This document shows positions 17,707 through 26,754 of a stretch of 54,200 bases of DNA, one piece after another (position 1 is the stretch's first letter; each line of letters starts with the position of its first letter). The position numbers and the translations under genes were made by a program. The stretch covers positions 1 through 54,200 of the forward strand of contig JADLDI010000101.1 of the NCBI GenBank assembly GCA_020846745.1. The letters run 5' to 3'. This stretch comes from Bryobacterales bacterium. GTDB taxonomy: Bacteria > Acidobacteriota > Terriglobia > Bryobacterales > Bryobacteraceae. Under the pieces are notes generated by a model. That model did no database searches, had not been told where the DNA came from, and saw only the letters and a list, made by a program, of their open reading frames with translations.

Positions 17707-19305
17707 ATGTCACAGGCCATTGGCCTCTTCCGCCGTTTGGCAGCCGGCAGGCGCTCACTAGTAATGCGCTCACTAGTAATGCTGCTGGCGACTGCCGGCG
17801 TGGCGCTCGTTACAGGTGTCGAGACCGGCCCGGCATACGCCCAAAATCCGGCGCGAACCCCTCCGGCGAAAGACGCCGTGATGGAGGCACAACGGCCGCG
17901 GGCGGTGACGGCCACACGCCCGGAGCAACAGAAAAGCGAACACGACCGGTCTGGGGCGTTCGATGCGCGGAACGCCAAACCGAATTCGACGGTAACGAAC
18001 GATCAACCGAAGCAGGGCAAGATCACAGGCTTCGACTTTTATCGCGACCCGCTGAACGCCGACCGGCCGATGCAGAACCCGGATGAGATTGTGAAAATGG
18101 AAACGGCAAACAAGCCGAAGGTGATGGATGCGCAGCGGGCACTGCTCAACCGGCGATATAACCTGCAGCCGAAGCTCGATCCACAGGCGAAGATGTCGCG
18201 CGGGAAACCGCTGCCCGTCGGCCCGACGGCCCGGCTGGCTTCCGGCATGACATGGGACCGGCTCGGAACGATGGCGCCCGAAGAGATCCGGAGAGCGGAC
18301 AGCTTCCCCTATAAAGCTCTGCCTCACCCGCTGCAGGTAAACGGCGGGCAGGTGTTTCCGAAGATCCAGATCGACATGTTCCCCCGCCTGGAGCGGTTTG
18401 ATGTCGACTTCGACCTTCCGGATGCATTCATACCCGAGTTCCCGCCCGCCATTTTCCTGACCAACCGTCCGGAGTTGGGCGATGTCTCACGCGGCGAGGT
18501 GGTATCGATCAATAACTTTTACCGGCTGTTCAAAGACATTCTGACTCCGGTGCAACTTGACGGCTTGCGAATGCTTGTGACGCCGCTGCCGCAAGAGGAG
18601 TTCAACGCCACCGACGACCGGAAGAGCCGTGAACCGAGCCTGGGCGTCGCCTGTCTGGATTGTCATGTCAACGGACACACCACGGCGCAGTTCCACTTGA
18701 ATCCCGACGACCGTCCGCAGGAACGCCGATTCCGCCTCGATACAACCAGTCTCCGCGGCGTATTCAATCAGCAGATCCACGGATCCAAACGCAGCCTGCG
18801 TTCGGTGGAGGACTTCACGGAATTCGAACAGCGGACGGCCTATTTCAATGGCGACCCGATCCATGCCATGAAGAAGGGCATGACGATCCTCGATCGGGTG
18901 CAGGTGAGCCACATGGCGCAGTTCCAGAACATGCTCGACTTCCCGCCCGCCCCGAAACTGAATCCGTCAACCGGGCGGTTGGATAAAACGAAAGCCACTC
19001 AATCGGAGCTGCGAGGAGAAGAGGTGTTCTTCGGCAAGGGCCAGTGTGCGTCGTGCCACCCGCCGCCGTTCTTTCTTGACGACAAGTTGCACGACCTGCA
19101 TATCGAACGGTTTCTGGCGAACGAGCCGGGCGATGGCCCAATCAAGGCATTTACGTTGCGGGGCATCAAAGACAGCCCGCCCTATCTTCACGACGGCCGG
19201 TGTTTGACCCTGGAAGATACGGTGGAGTTCTTCAATATCGTGCTGGGCACCAAGCTCACCGCCGACGAGAAGCGCGACCTGGCCGCCTTTATGCGGCAGC
19301 TCTAA
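17707..19305 (+). CDS. Di-haem cytochrome c peroxidase-like secreted protein ('cytochrome B6' type)
   Basis: A 532-aa exported protein. A strong GGAAAGGAG (17692-17700) precedes the ATG at 17707, which fixes the start. A long signal peptide ends near AYAQ. Two haem-c motifs are present: CLDCH at about 316-320 and CASCH in the last quarter (GEEVFFGKGQCASCH). The C-terminal part (AFTLRGIKDSPPYLHDGRC, LTLEDTVEFFNIVLG) matches the MauG/cytochrome c peroxidase superfamily. The N-terminal half is not recognised. A 15-bp tandem duplication adds RSLVM inside the signal peptide. It is probably a periplasmic peroxidase or oxidase; the substrate is unknown. Confidence 0.82.
   Translation: MSQAIGLFRRLAAGRRSLVMRSLVMLLATAGVALVTGVETGPAYAQNPARTPPAKDAVMEAQRPRAVTATRPEQQKSEHDRSGAFDARNAKPNSTVTNDQPKQGKITGFDFYRDPLNADRPMQNPDEIVKMETANKPKVMDAQRALLNRRYNLQPKLDPQAKMSRGKPLPVGPTARLASGMTWDRLGTMAPEEIRRADSFPYKALPHPLQVNGGQVFPKIQIDMFPRLERFDVDFDLPDAFIPEFPPAIFLTNRPELGDVSRGEVVSINNFYRLFKDILTPVQLDGLRMLVTPLPQEEFNATDDRKSREPSLGVACLDCHVNGHTTAQFHLNPDDRPQERRFRLDTTSLRGVFNQQIHGSKRSLRSVEDFTEFEQRTAYFNGDPIHAMKKGMTILDRVQVSHMAQFQNMLDFPPAPKLNPSTGRLDKTKATQSELRGEEVFFGKGQCASCHPPPFFLDDKLHDLHIERFLANEPGDGPIKAFTLRGIKDSPPYLHDGRCLTLEDTVEFFNIVLGTKLTADEKRDLAAFMRQL
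17752..17781 (+). repeat. 15-bp tandem duplication in a signal peptide
   Basis: CGCTCACTAGTAATG occurs twice head to tail (17752-17766 and 17767-17781), encoding RSLVM twice at the n/h-region boundary of the di-haem protein's signal peptide. It keeps the frame. It is probably a recent slippage duplication. Confidence 0.9.
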
Positions 19306-19315
19306 ACCAGTCGGG

Positions 19316-19951
19316 CTAAACCGCCATGCCGGTGCTGACGGCGAAGCGCGTCAGTTCGGTGGAATTTCGCATGCCGAGCGTCTGCAGGATGCACGCTTTG
19401 TGAAACTCGACGGTTTTGCGTGAAATACCGAGTTCGTGAGCGATCTCTTTGGCGCTCTTTCCCTGGGCCACCAACTGCAGCACCTGCAACTGGCGAGGGG
19501 TGAGTTGACGGCTGGATGCGCCGGCGACGGGTGTCGCGGTAAGTGAGTCGGTTAAGGCTTCGGTGACGAGCGATGGAGAGACGTAGCGCTCGCCGGCCAT
19601 AACGTCGGCAATAGCCGCCACCAGTTCGCGGCCGCCGGATTGTTTGGCCACGTAGCCGGATGCGCCGGCGTCGAAAGCCGCACGGATGTACTGATGATCG
19701 GCGTATTGAGAAACGACGATCACTTTTACGGCAGGCGCCACAATCCGGAGTTGGCGCGTGGCTTCGATGCCGTTCATGTTGGGCATTCCGATATCGAGCA
19801 GGGCGACGTCGGGCGATTGCTCCTGAGCGGCGCGAATCAGTTCGGGCGCGCTGGTGACCGTTGCGAGAACCTCGCAGTGCGGCTCGAGAATCATTCTAAG
19901 CCCGTCAAGGACGAGCAGATGATCGTCTGCGATTACAATTCTTGGTTTCAT
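19316..19951 (-). CDS. NarL/FixJ-type response regulator
   Basis: A 211-aa two-component transcription factor. The receiver domain (1-120) has the acidic pair Asp9/Asp10, phospho-acceptor Asp53 (LLDIGMP) and Lys103. The LuxR-type HTH covers about 145-205 (LTPRQLQVLQLVAQGKSAKEIAHELGIS). ATG 19951 was chosen: GAGG lies 8 nt upstream and the receiver begins at once; a longer frame to 19981 would overlap the kinase. It lies 19 bp downstream of the CheB-CheR-kinase gene on the same strand, and the kinase has a HisKA_3/NarX-type histidine domain, so the two are very likely partners. DNA targets are unknown. Confidence 0.93.
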   Translation of the reverse strand: MKPRIVIADDHLLVLDGLRMILEPHCEVLATVTSAPELIRAAQEQSPDVALLDIGMPNMNGIEATRQLRIVAPAVKVIVVSQYADHQYIRAAFDAGASGYVAKQSGGRELVAAIADVMAGERYVSPSLVTEALTDSLTATPVAGASSRQLTPRQLQVLQLVAQGKSAKEIAHELGISRKTVEFHKACILQTLGMRNSTELTRFAVSTGMAV

Positions 19952-19970
19952 TCGGCTTCCTCTGACCTCT

Positions 19971-22900
19971 TTACTTGCCAAATTCCAAAGGTACGACCAC
20001 TGTAACAGTGGTGCCTTCGTGGGGTTTGGAGCGAACGGTGATTTCTCCCTGGATCAGCCGGGCGCGCTCCTTCATGCTGAGTAATCCGAGCCCGGGCACG
20101 GCAGCGGAGTCGTCGAAGCCTTCACCGAAATCGGCGACGATCATCCGCATCCCTTCCGGGCAGCCTTCCAGCGTGAGCTTCACGTGCGTGGGGCCGGCAT
20201 GTTTGGCGACGTTGCGCAGAGCTTCCTGAGCAATGCGGAAGAGAGTGCCGGCAACGATAGTCGGAATGCCGGCCGGTACCTCGCGTTCGACGAACGTGAC
20301 GGGCATCTTCTCCGTCCGTCCGAAATCGTCGAGCAGCCCGCGCAGCGCCGTGGGCAGGCCCAACTGGTCGAGCACCGCCGGATGCAGGCCATGCGAGATG
20401 CGTGTGACGTCGTCGGAAAGATGATCGGTCAAATCCGAAAGCCTCGCGAGTACTTCCCGCACACGTTCCAGTTCCGGCATGTCGCCGGCGCGGGTCAGTT
20501 CCAAGCCGATGACGGCAATCTGCTGGCTGACGGAATCGTGCAGTTCGCGCGCGATCCGGCGGCGTTCTTCTTCCTGTGTGGTAAACAGATTGGCGGTGAG
20601 GGCGCGCAGTTCATCGCTGGTTTTCGATAAGGCCCGCAAGGCGGAATCGACCTGCCGCTCCAGCCGCTGCTTGCTTTGTTCGAAGATGCGTTCGGCGTGG
20701 CGATGGGCCGAGATATCTTCAACCGTGATCAGCATCACGTCTTCCGAGTCGGGCTTCAACATGCGGCTGTTCAACCGCAAAACGCGAGGGGTGGGCTCGT
20801 TGGTTTCGTGTTCCAGAGACAAGATGGCGCTCGTCCGGTCGGGGTGGAACATCGCCGCCAGTTGCTCGCGTAACGACGGAAAGGCCCAGAGGCTCTGCGC
20901 AAGCTCTGGGAACGAGCGGCGCATGAGGTCTTCACTCTCCATGCCCGTCAGATCGCGGAAGGCGGCGTTTACCGATTTAATGCGCAGGTCGGAATCCACC
21001 ACGGCCAGGGCGGCGGGAACGCCTTCGATGAGCATGTTGGCCAGATTGCGCGCCTGCTCCATGGCCTGGCGGCTGCGGCGGATCTCGTCGATATCCACCA
21101 GCACGAGCACAACGCCCTCGATTTTGTTATCGGTGGTGCGATAGGGGCGGGCGCGAAGCAAGAGCCAGGCCCCCTCGCGGTCGCGCACTTCAAGCTCGCG
21201 CGAGCCGAGTGTGTCCAGCACTTCCTGCAGCAGCGGTTCGATGTCCTCGACGTCCAGGTTCAGGCGGATTTCGCGGAGAGGGCGCCCGATATCGCCGGCC
21301 CGGATGTTGATCAGGCGCTGCATCGGCGGCGTGAAGTGGCGAACCTCCAGCGCGTTGCTAAGCATGAGTACGGGGATATTCACGCTGTTGAGCAGGTTGC
21401 TCAGGTCGTTACTCGTTTGGGCCAGCACCGCGGCGCGCTGTTGAAGCTCGTCGTTAATGGTTTGGAGTTCTTCGTTGGCGCTTTGCAATTCTTCCTTGGT
21501 TGTCTCCAACTCCTCGTTGGTGGATTGCAGTTCTTCGTTCGCCGATTGAATCTCTTCATTGGCGGAGATGAGTTCCTGGTTCTTGGCGTCGCGCTCTTCG
21601 AGCAACGATTCCAGGTACAGCTTGGTGGCGGACAGATCGTTGCGGAGCCGCGCCACAACGGCTCCCTCCTCTAACGGCGGGATGGGATCGTAGGGGTCGA
21701 CTGGAGAGGCGAGGAGCTCCGTTTTGAGCGACGGCGAGAACAGCAGCAGGTAGCAGCGCGCACTCCCCGGCAGCGCCTGGATAGGATACACCTCGATCGT
21801 GACTTCGCCTTCGGCGTCGGCATCGCGGAACTTGATGCGGTCCATGCGCACAGGCGCTTCGTTCTCCATGGCCCGGCGCATCGCGTCCTGCACGGGCGCG
21901 GTGAGCGACTCGCGGACCATGCGGAGCAGGTGCAGGCTGGCCGCGCCCGGCGCCATCGAAACGTAGGGCGCCGTGTGGCCGCGCGACTGGAGGATTTCCA
22001 TGCGCTCGTTGACGACAAATCCAGGCGGGCCATAGCGGGCGAGGAGAATGCGGTCGACGGCACGCTGCAGATCGAGATCGGTCCAACCTTCCCGGCTGCG
22101 CGAGGCCGCCTGTTGCACCGATTCGAGCGGGTGAACCGTGAACCGCGCGGGCAAACCCTGCAAATGAGTGGAATGCGCCATGTTGCGCGCGTAGAATTTA
22201 AAGCGGCGGTCGGCCGCCACAAACAGGTCGTCGTGATCGCGTATGGTTTCCGAACGGCCCAAAACCAGAAAGCCGGTCGGCCGCAGCGCGTAATGGAACA
22301 TGGGCAGGATCTGTTTCTGCAGTTCCGGACCGAGATAAATCATGACATTCCGGCAACTGATCAAATCGAGCCGCGAAAACGGCGGATCGTTGCAGAGGTT
22401 CTGGCGAGCGAAGATGCAGAGGTCGCGCACGCGCTTGGTGACCTGGTAACCCTGGTCGGTTTTGGTGAAGAAGCGGCGGAGCCGCTCGGGTGAGACGTCG
22501 GCGGCAATACTTTCGGGATAGATGGCCGCACGGGCGCGAGCCACGGAGGTTTCGCTCGCGTCGGTGCCGAAGATCTGAATGGGCGGCTCAAACTGTTGCG
22601 CCGAGATATATTCGAGCAACGTCATCGCGATCGAGTAAACTTCTTCGCCCGTGGAGCAACCGGCAATCCAGATGCGCAACTGCTGATCGGAATCGCGATT
22701 GACCAACAGGCGAGGCAGTAGATCTTCGCGCAGCGCGTGGAACACTTCGGGGTCGCGGAAGAATCGCGTGACATTGATGAGAATGTCTTCGTGCAGCTCG
22801 CGAATTTCTTCGGGGTGTGAAACAAGGTAACGGGCGTACTCCGGAATGCCGCCCATGCGCTTGAGCATCAGGCGGCGGGCGATGCGGCGGCGGATGGTGC

Positions 22901-23873
22901 TTTGCTTGTAAAGGCGGAAGTCAATGCCGGACACGCCGCGCAGCGCATTGATAATGCGATGGTATTCCTGAGCCTCGGTGGACGGTGTAGGGGCCGGCGC
23001 TTCTTCGATCAGCGGAACGAAGGTCCGGAAGCTTGTGCCGATGCGCTCCAATTCGGCGGCGATGCCCGCCGGCGGCACCACCAGATCCACATGGTCCGCC
23101 GCGATGCTCGACCGGGGCATGTGCGGAAAGCGCGCCGTCTCCGGCTGTTGAACAATGGCCACGCCGCCTTCACCCTTAATGGTGCGCAACCCGAGCGCGC
23201 CATCGGCGTCGGCGCCCGACAGCACCACGCCCACGGCACGGTATTTCTGGTCGACGGCAAGCGACCGGAAAAAATCGTCGATGGGCATGAACGATCGGTC
23301 GGCCTGGGTGCGCGACTCCAGATGAAACACCCCGCGATGCAGAAACACCCGTTGTCCCGGGGGCAGCACGTACACATGATTCGGCTCAGGCGCCACATCT
23401 AACCTGATGGTGGAAACCGGCATTTGCGTGTGGCGCGCCAGGATTTCCACCAACATGCTGGGCTGGTGGGGAGCCATGTGGCTGAGCACGACAAACGCCA
23501 TTCCCGTATCGGGATCGAGCTTGCCGAAAAGCTCGAGGCATGGCTCGAGGCCGCCCGCCGACGATCCGATGGCGACGACGGGGAATGGCAGCGCCGGCGT
23601 TTCGCGAAACTCGTCGGCCGAATCGAAACCCGATTCGGGTTCGCTCGGTGCGGGGCCGGCAGTGTGGTCCGGAACGATCGACGGTTCCTGGGCCGCTTCA
23701 GGAGTGCCAAGGCCGTGGGCTATCTGATCGGGTTGTTCGAGCGGTTCTTCCGAAGACATCTCAGGCATAATCATCGCACCGCCCGTAGCGGCACGCGCGC
23801 CCCCCTTGCCCGTACAGTTCATCACGCTAACTGGAAATTGTCCCAGTCGACGCAACACACGAGACTGGCTCAA
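19971..23873 (-). CDS. CheB-CheR-PAS-PAS-histidine kinase fusion
   Basis: A 1300-aa cytoplasmic signalling protein. In order: a disordered N-terminus (1-95); a CheB methylesterase-like domain from about 96 (IGSSAGG, catalytic Ser about 105, LSHMAPHQPS, LSGADADGALG); a CheR methyltransferase from about 300 (RIINALRGVSGIDF, IAGCSTGEEVYSIAM); a coiled coil of repeated NEELQ units near 780-820; two PAS domains; a HisKA_3 dimerisation domain with phospho-accepting His1112 (RRIARELHDSV); and a HATPase_c domain ending in GLGLLSMKERA. Upstream Met18, Met34, Met36 or Met39 could be the true start. No chemoreceptor, CheA or CheW is nearby, so it probably controls gene expression through the adjacent NarL-type regulator rather than motility. 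Confidence 0.92.
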   Translation of the reverse strand: MSQSRVLRRLGQFPVSVMNCTGKGGARAATGGAMIMPEMSSEEPLEQPDQIAHGLGTPEAAQEPSIVPDHTAGPAPSEPESGFDSADEFRETPALPFPVVAIGSSAGGLEPCLELFGKLDPDTGMAFVVLSHMAPHQPSMLVEILARHTQMPVSTIRLDVAPEPNHVYVLPPGQRVFLHRGVFHLESRTQADRSFMPIDDFFRSLAVDQKYRAVGVVLSGADADGALGLRTIKGEGGVAIVQQPETARFPHMPRSSIAADHVDLVVPPAGIAAELERIGTSFRTFVPLIEEAPAPTPSTEAQEYHRIINALRGVSGIDFRLYKQSTIRRRIARRLMLKRMGGIPEYARYLVSHPEEIRELHEDILINVTRFFRDPEVFHALREDLLPRLLVNRDSDQQLRIWIAGCSTGEEVYSIAMTLLEYISAQQFEPPIQIFGTDASETSVARARAAIYPESIAADVSPERLRRFFTKTDQGYQVTKRVRDLCIFARQNLCNDPPFSRLDLISCRNVMIYLGPELQKQILPMFHYALRPTGFLVLGRSETIRDHDDLFVAADRRFKFYARNMAHSTHLQGLPARFTVHPLESVQQAASRSREGWTDLDLQRAVDRILLARYGPPGFVVNERMEILQSRGHTAPYVSMAPGAASLHLLRMVRESLTAPVQDAMRRAMENEAPVRMDRIKFRDADAEGEVTIEVYPIQALPGSARCYLLLFSPSLKTELLASPVDPYDPIPPLEEGAVVARLRNDLSATKLYLESLLEERDAKNQELISANEEIQSANEELQSTNEELETTKEELQSANEELQTINDELQQRAAVLAQTSNDLSNLLNSVNIPVLMLSNALEVRHFTPPMQRLINIRAGDIGRPLREIRLNLDVEDIEPLLQEVLDTLGSRELEVRDREGAWLLLRARPYRTTDNKIEGVVLVLVDIDEIRRSRQAMEQARNLANMLIEGVPAALAVVDSDLRIKSVNAAFRDLTGMESEDLMRRSFPELAQSLWAFPSLREQLAAMFHPDRTSAILSLEHETNEPTPRVLRLNSRMLKPDSEDVMLITVEDISAHRHAERIFEQSKQRLERQVDSALRALSKTSDELRALTANLFTTQEEERRRIARELHDSVSQQIAVIGLELTRAGDMPELERVREVLARLSDLTDHLSDDVTRISHGLHPAVLDQLGLPTALRGLLDDFGRTEKMPVTFVEREVPAGIPTIVAGTLFRIAQEALRNVAKHAGPTHVKLTLEGCPEGMRMIVADFGEGFDDSAAVPGLGLLSMKERARLIQGEITVRSKPHEGTTVTVVVPLEFGK

Positions 23874-23997
23874 ATAAAAACAGTACGTTTAAGGTCTGTG
23901 GCGAGCCGGCTTCAGAAACAAACGTAGCCGAACCGCTGGTAAATTCCCACTGGTGAAAACGCCGGAGTGGAACGAAATCATGCCCGGAGGGCCGTTT

Positions 23998-24477
23998 ATG
24001 ATTCCAGTAAGTGGTGCGGATCGAGTCAACTTAAAGGGATTGCGCATTCTTGTAGCAGGAAAGAAGCGTGAATCGCGGGAACAGACGGAACGGATCCTGA
24101 CTACGGGCTTTCGAGTGCCGGCTTGCGAACTCATGCATGCACGCACCGCGAATGAGGTGGAAGAGACGCTCCGGAGACAGCCAAACGTCGTCGTTTGCGA
24201 CCGGGAACTGGAAGACTGCGATTGGCGCAGCGTGCTCATTCGGGCAAAGCAAACGCCCGACCCGCCGAGTTTCATTTTAATCGCGGACCGGGAAGATCCC
24301 ATCTTGTGGCTGGAATTAATGGAGAACGGCGGGTTCGACATGCTGGCGCGTCCACTCAGTCCCGATCTGCTGGTGCGGGCAACGGCCACGGGCGGCCGGC
24401 GCTGGCTGCGGCGCAAGGAGATACACCGCGAACGAAACTTAAACCAATGGACCGGCCAAAAACCCGAGGTGGCGTGA
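23998..24477 (+). CDS. Degenerate (pseudo-)receiver domain protein
   Basis: A 159-aa single-domain protein with a CheY-like fold pattern. The putative acceptor Asp68 is kept (VVVCDREL), but the usual acidic pair after strand 1 is replaced (ILVAGKKRES) and the conserved Lys near the end is Arg (DMLARPLSP). It is therefore unlikely to be phosphorylated in the classical way. ATG 23998 was chosen because GGAGG (23986-23990) is 7 nt upstream; GTG 23953 and ATG 23980 are alternatives. It is divergent from the CheB-CheR kinase and 130 bp upstream of cheB, so it is probably part of the same signalling system. The C-terminus is basic. Confidence 0.7.
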   Translation: MIPVSGADRVNLKGLRILVAGKKRESREQTERILTTGFRVPACELMHARTANEVEETLRRQPNVVVCDRELEDCDWRSVLIRAKQTPDPPSFILIADREDPILWLELMENGGFDMLARPLSPDLLVRATATGGRRWLRRKEIHRERNLNQWTGQKPEVA

Positions 24478-24507
24478 CGGCAACACACCGCCGCGGCGGC
24501 GGCGCTT

Positions 24508-24587
24508 GCCGGTAAGGGCTTGCGTGAGCCGGTAAGATAATGCATGAGCCGGTAACGGATTGCGTTAGCCGGTAACGGATCGATGCC
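24508..24587. repeat. Four 20-bp tandem repeats upstream of cheB
   Basis: Four units with an exact 20-bp period begin with GCCGGTAA at 24508, 24528, 24548 and 24568; the consensus continues as (C/G)G(A/G)(C/T)TTGCGT(G/T)A with unit-specific changes. The array ends 20 bp before the CheB start codon, so it lies in its leader or promoter. A spacing of about two helical turns would put each copy on the same face of the DNA, as for cooperative protein binding. No spacers are present, so it is not a CRISPR array. Confidence 0.8.
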
Positions 24588-24607
24588 CGCGGCACTCGAT
24601 TACATAG

Positions 24608-25552
24608 ATGCCCGTACGCGACATAGTCGTCATCGGCGGTTCCGCCGGCAGCATCGGAGTTATCAAGCAGATTGTAAGCTCGCTGCCTGCAACCGTGCCT
24701 GCGGCGGTGTTCGTTGTCGTACATCTCGGAGCGCGCACACGCAGCTTTCTGCCGGACATTCTCAATAGCTCAGTGAACGGCGGCGAATTGCGCGCCCGCG
24801 AGGCGGAAGACGGTGAGCGGATCGCGAATGGGCGAATCTACATTGCTCCGCCGGACAGGCACCTGATTGTTGCGCGCGATCATGTTCACCTCGCCCGGAG
24901 CCCGAAAGAAGGATTTCACCGGCCGAGCATCAACGTCACCTTCCGTTCCGCGGCGCGGACGTATGGCAATCGCGTCATCGGAGTGTTGGTTTCGGGCTTA
25001 CAGGACGACGGCGTGGCGGGTTTGTGGGAAATCGGCCGGCATCACGGCGTCACAATCGTGCAGGATCCGGACGAAGCGCAATTCCCGGCCATGCCTGTAA
25101 ACGCGTTGCGCGAGGCTCCGATCAACTATAGGTTGCGAACCGCCGAGATCGGCCCCGTTCTCACGGGCCTTATTTCCGGAATCGAGATGCCTGGGTATCA
25201 CAACTTCCGTCCCGACGAAAGGAGGGAGGACCGCTTTGTCGGGTTCACCTGCCCGGAATGCCACGGTCCACTTGCTGAAACGCAAGCGCATCCGGCCGAG
25301 TTTCAATGCCGCACCGGTCATGTGTTCTCGTTGAAAACGCTGTTTGAGGAACACACGTCTGTGCAGGAACGGAAAATGTACGAAGCGATTCTGGCGCTCG
25401 AAGAAGGAGCGAGCTTGGCCGATTACACCGCCGATACGCGCCCGCAAGAGACAAACCAGGAAGCGCTGCGGAAAGAAGCGGAGCAACTGCGCCGTCATGC
25501 GGTCGCGATCCGCAGACTGTTGGAAGAGCGAATAATCGCCTCGCTCGATTAG
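24608..25552 (+). CDS. Stand-alone CheB-type methylesterase with C-terminal zinc ribbon
   Basis: A 314-aa protein. Residues 1-190 form a CheB catalytic domain without a receiver: IGGSAGS (Ser12), VVHLGART (His), VSGLQDDGVAG (Asp) and DEAQFPAMP. Then comes a zinc-ribbon-like module with FTCPECHG and FQCRTGHVF (Cys pairs), and a C-terminal helix rich in Glu and Arg. This chemosensory-independent CheB with a zinc ribbon is common near CheB-CheR kinase fusions. The target is unknown because no MCP lies in this window. The start at ATG 24608 follows the 20-bp repeat array. The 3' end overlaps the convergent MFS gene by 4 bp. Confidence 0.88.
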   Translation: MPVRDIVVIGGSAGSIGVIKQIVSSLPATVPAAVFVVVHLGARTRSFLPDILNSSVNGGELRAREAEDGERIANGRIYIAPPDRHLIVARDHVHLARSPKEGFHRPSINVTFRSAARTYGNRVIGVLVSGLQDDGVAGLWEIGRHHGVTIVQDPDEAQFPAMPVNALREAPINYRLRTAEIGPVLTGLISGIEMPGYHNFRPDERREDRFVGFTCPECHGPLAETQAHPAEFQCRTGHVFSLKTLFEEHTSVQERKMYEAILALEEGASLADYTADTRPQETNQEALRKEAEQLRRHAVAIRRLLEERIIASLD

Positions 25553-26754
25553 GAGACGCGTTCCATCGCGATGCGCCGTGACGCGGTATAGGCGAGCCCC
25601 AAGGCGGACAGCACGCACGCGGCAGCCACCCACTTGAGCAATCCGGCAAATCCGACGGTAGACTTCAGCGCGCCCGCGAGATAGATCATGATGGCGGCCG
25701 AGATGCCGCCGATCATATTCAGCGTGCCTGCGCCGAGGCCGAAATAGCGGCGGTCGACGACATCGTAGGATGCGGCGAAAACATTGGCCACCATAAAGCC
25801 GGAGCAGGCGCCGTAGCCGGTGGAGAATATTCGCGCGAGGTCGAACGAGTGGGTGGCGAAAGTGAGATAGCCGAACGGCGCGCTCAGTAAGATGCCCAGC
25901 GCGGCGACGTAGAACCGCGCGGCGGGTGTTTTCTTCGCGAGACGGTCGGCGAGTATGCCGCCCGCCACGACGCCGAGTCCGCAACTGGCCTGCACGAAAA
26001 TGGTCGCGTTGAATCCGCTTTGCGTCATCGACAATTGGTAGCGCTCGTAAAGGAATGCCGGGAACCAGGCGTAGAAGGTCCAGAGCATCGCACAAAAGCA
26101 GAAGAAGGCGATCGAGAGCATCAGATAGCAGCGCGAAGAGAATAGATTCAGCGCGTCTCTAGCCGAGGCGTTCCCCGCGGATACCGGCGGAGGTGCAGCG
26201 GGCAGGGCTCGCAACAGGAACATCGAATAGAGCATGCCAATGGAGCCCACTACGGCAAATCCGCTGCGCCAACTGACGTTGTCGGCCATCCAACCGCCAT
26301 ACCAGCCCCCTAGCACGATTCCGGCCAGTTGCGCCGATTGGTGAATGCCCAGTGCGCGCGACCGTGTGGCGTCGCCGTGCGCGGCCGCCAGCAGGCCCAC
26401 CGCAGCCGGATAGTAGAGCGCCTCAGTTACAGCCAGCAAAGCCCGCCAACCGAGAAAAGCGCCGATCGACCCTGATAACCCGCCGCCGATCGTCGAAAGG
26501 CTCCAAAGCAGGAGACTGGCAACGATCAACCGGTCGCGGCGGAAACGGTCTGCCAACATGCCCGCCACCGGTTGGCCGAACGAGTAGATCCAACTGAAAA
26601 TACTACCCATCAGTCCCAATTGGGCATCGGTGAACCGTAGGTCGGCTTTCAGGGCGGGAAAGATGGAGTACACCATCTGCCGGTCGACATAGTTGATGCC
26701 CAACGCAACCCACAGGAACGCAACTAATAAGAAAGGACCGCGTTTACCGGCCAC
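25549..26754 (-). CDS. MFS transporter (hexuronate/organic acid type)
   Basis: About 401 aa with 12 expected membrane helices. The N-terminal LGINYVDRQMVYSIFPALK and the loop GMLADRFRRDRL (helices 2-3) fit the anion:cation symporter (ExuT/NarK-like) branch of the major facilitator superfamily. GTG 26754 is preferred as start because it begins just before helix 1 (VAGKRGPFLLVAF) and overlaps the end of the upstream M81 gene by 11 bp; the longer frame adds 41 residues of the other gene's antisense-like coding. It is likely co-translated with M81 and imports or exports a small organic substrate. The actual substrate is unknown. Confidence 0.85.
   Translation of the reverse strand: MAGKRGPFLLVAFLWVALGINYVDRQMVYSIFPALKADLRFTDAQLGLMGSIFSWIYSFGQPVAGMLADRFRRDRLIVASLLLWSLSTIGGGLSGSIGAFLGWRALLAVTEALYYPAAVGLLAAAHGDATRSRALGIHQSAQLAGIVLGGWYGGWMADNVSWRSGFAVVGSIGMLYSMFLLRALPAAPPPVSAGNASARDALNLFSSRCYLMLSIAFFCFCAMLWTFYAWFPAFLYERYQLSMTQSGFNATIFVQASCGLGVVAGGILADRLAKKTPAARFYVAALGILLSAPFGYLTFATHSFDLARIFSTGYGACSGFMVANVFAASYDVVDRRYFGLGAGTLNMIGGISAAIMIYLAGALKSTVGFAGLLKWVAAACVLSALGLAYTASRRIAMERVS

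Noticed and set aside
24508..24587. Replication iterons or CRISPR
   Set aside because: No replication gene and no spacers; the position before cheB suggests regulation instead.
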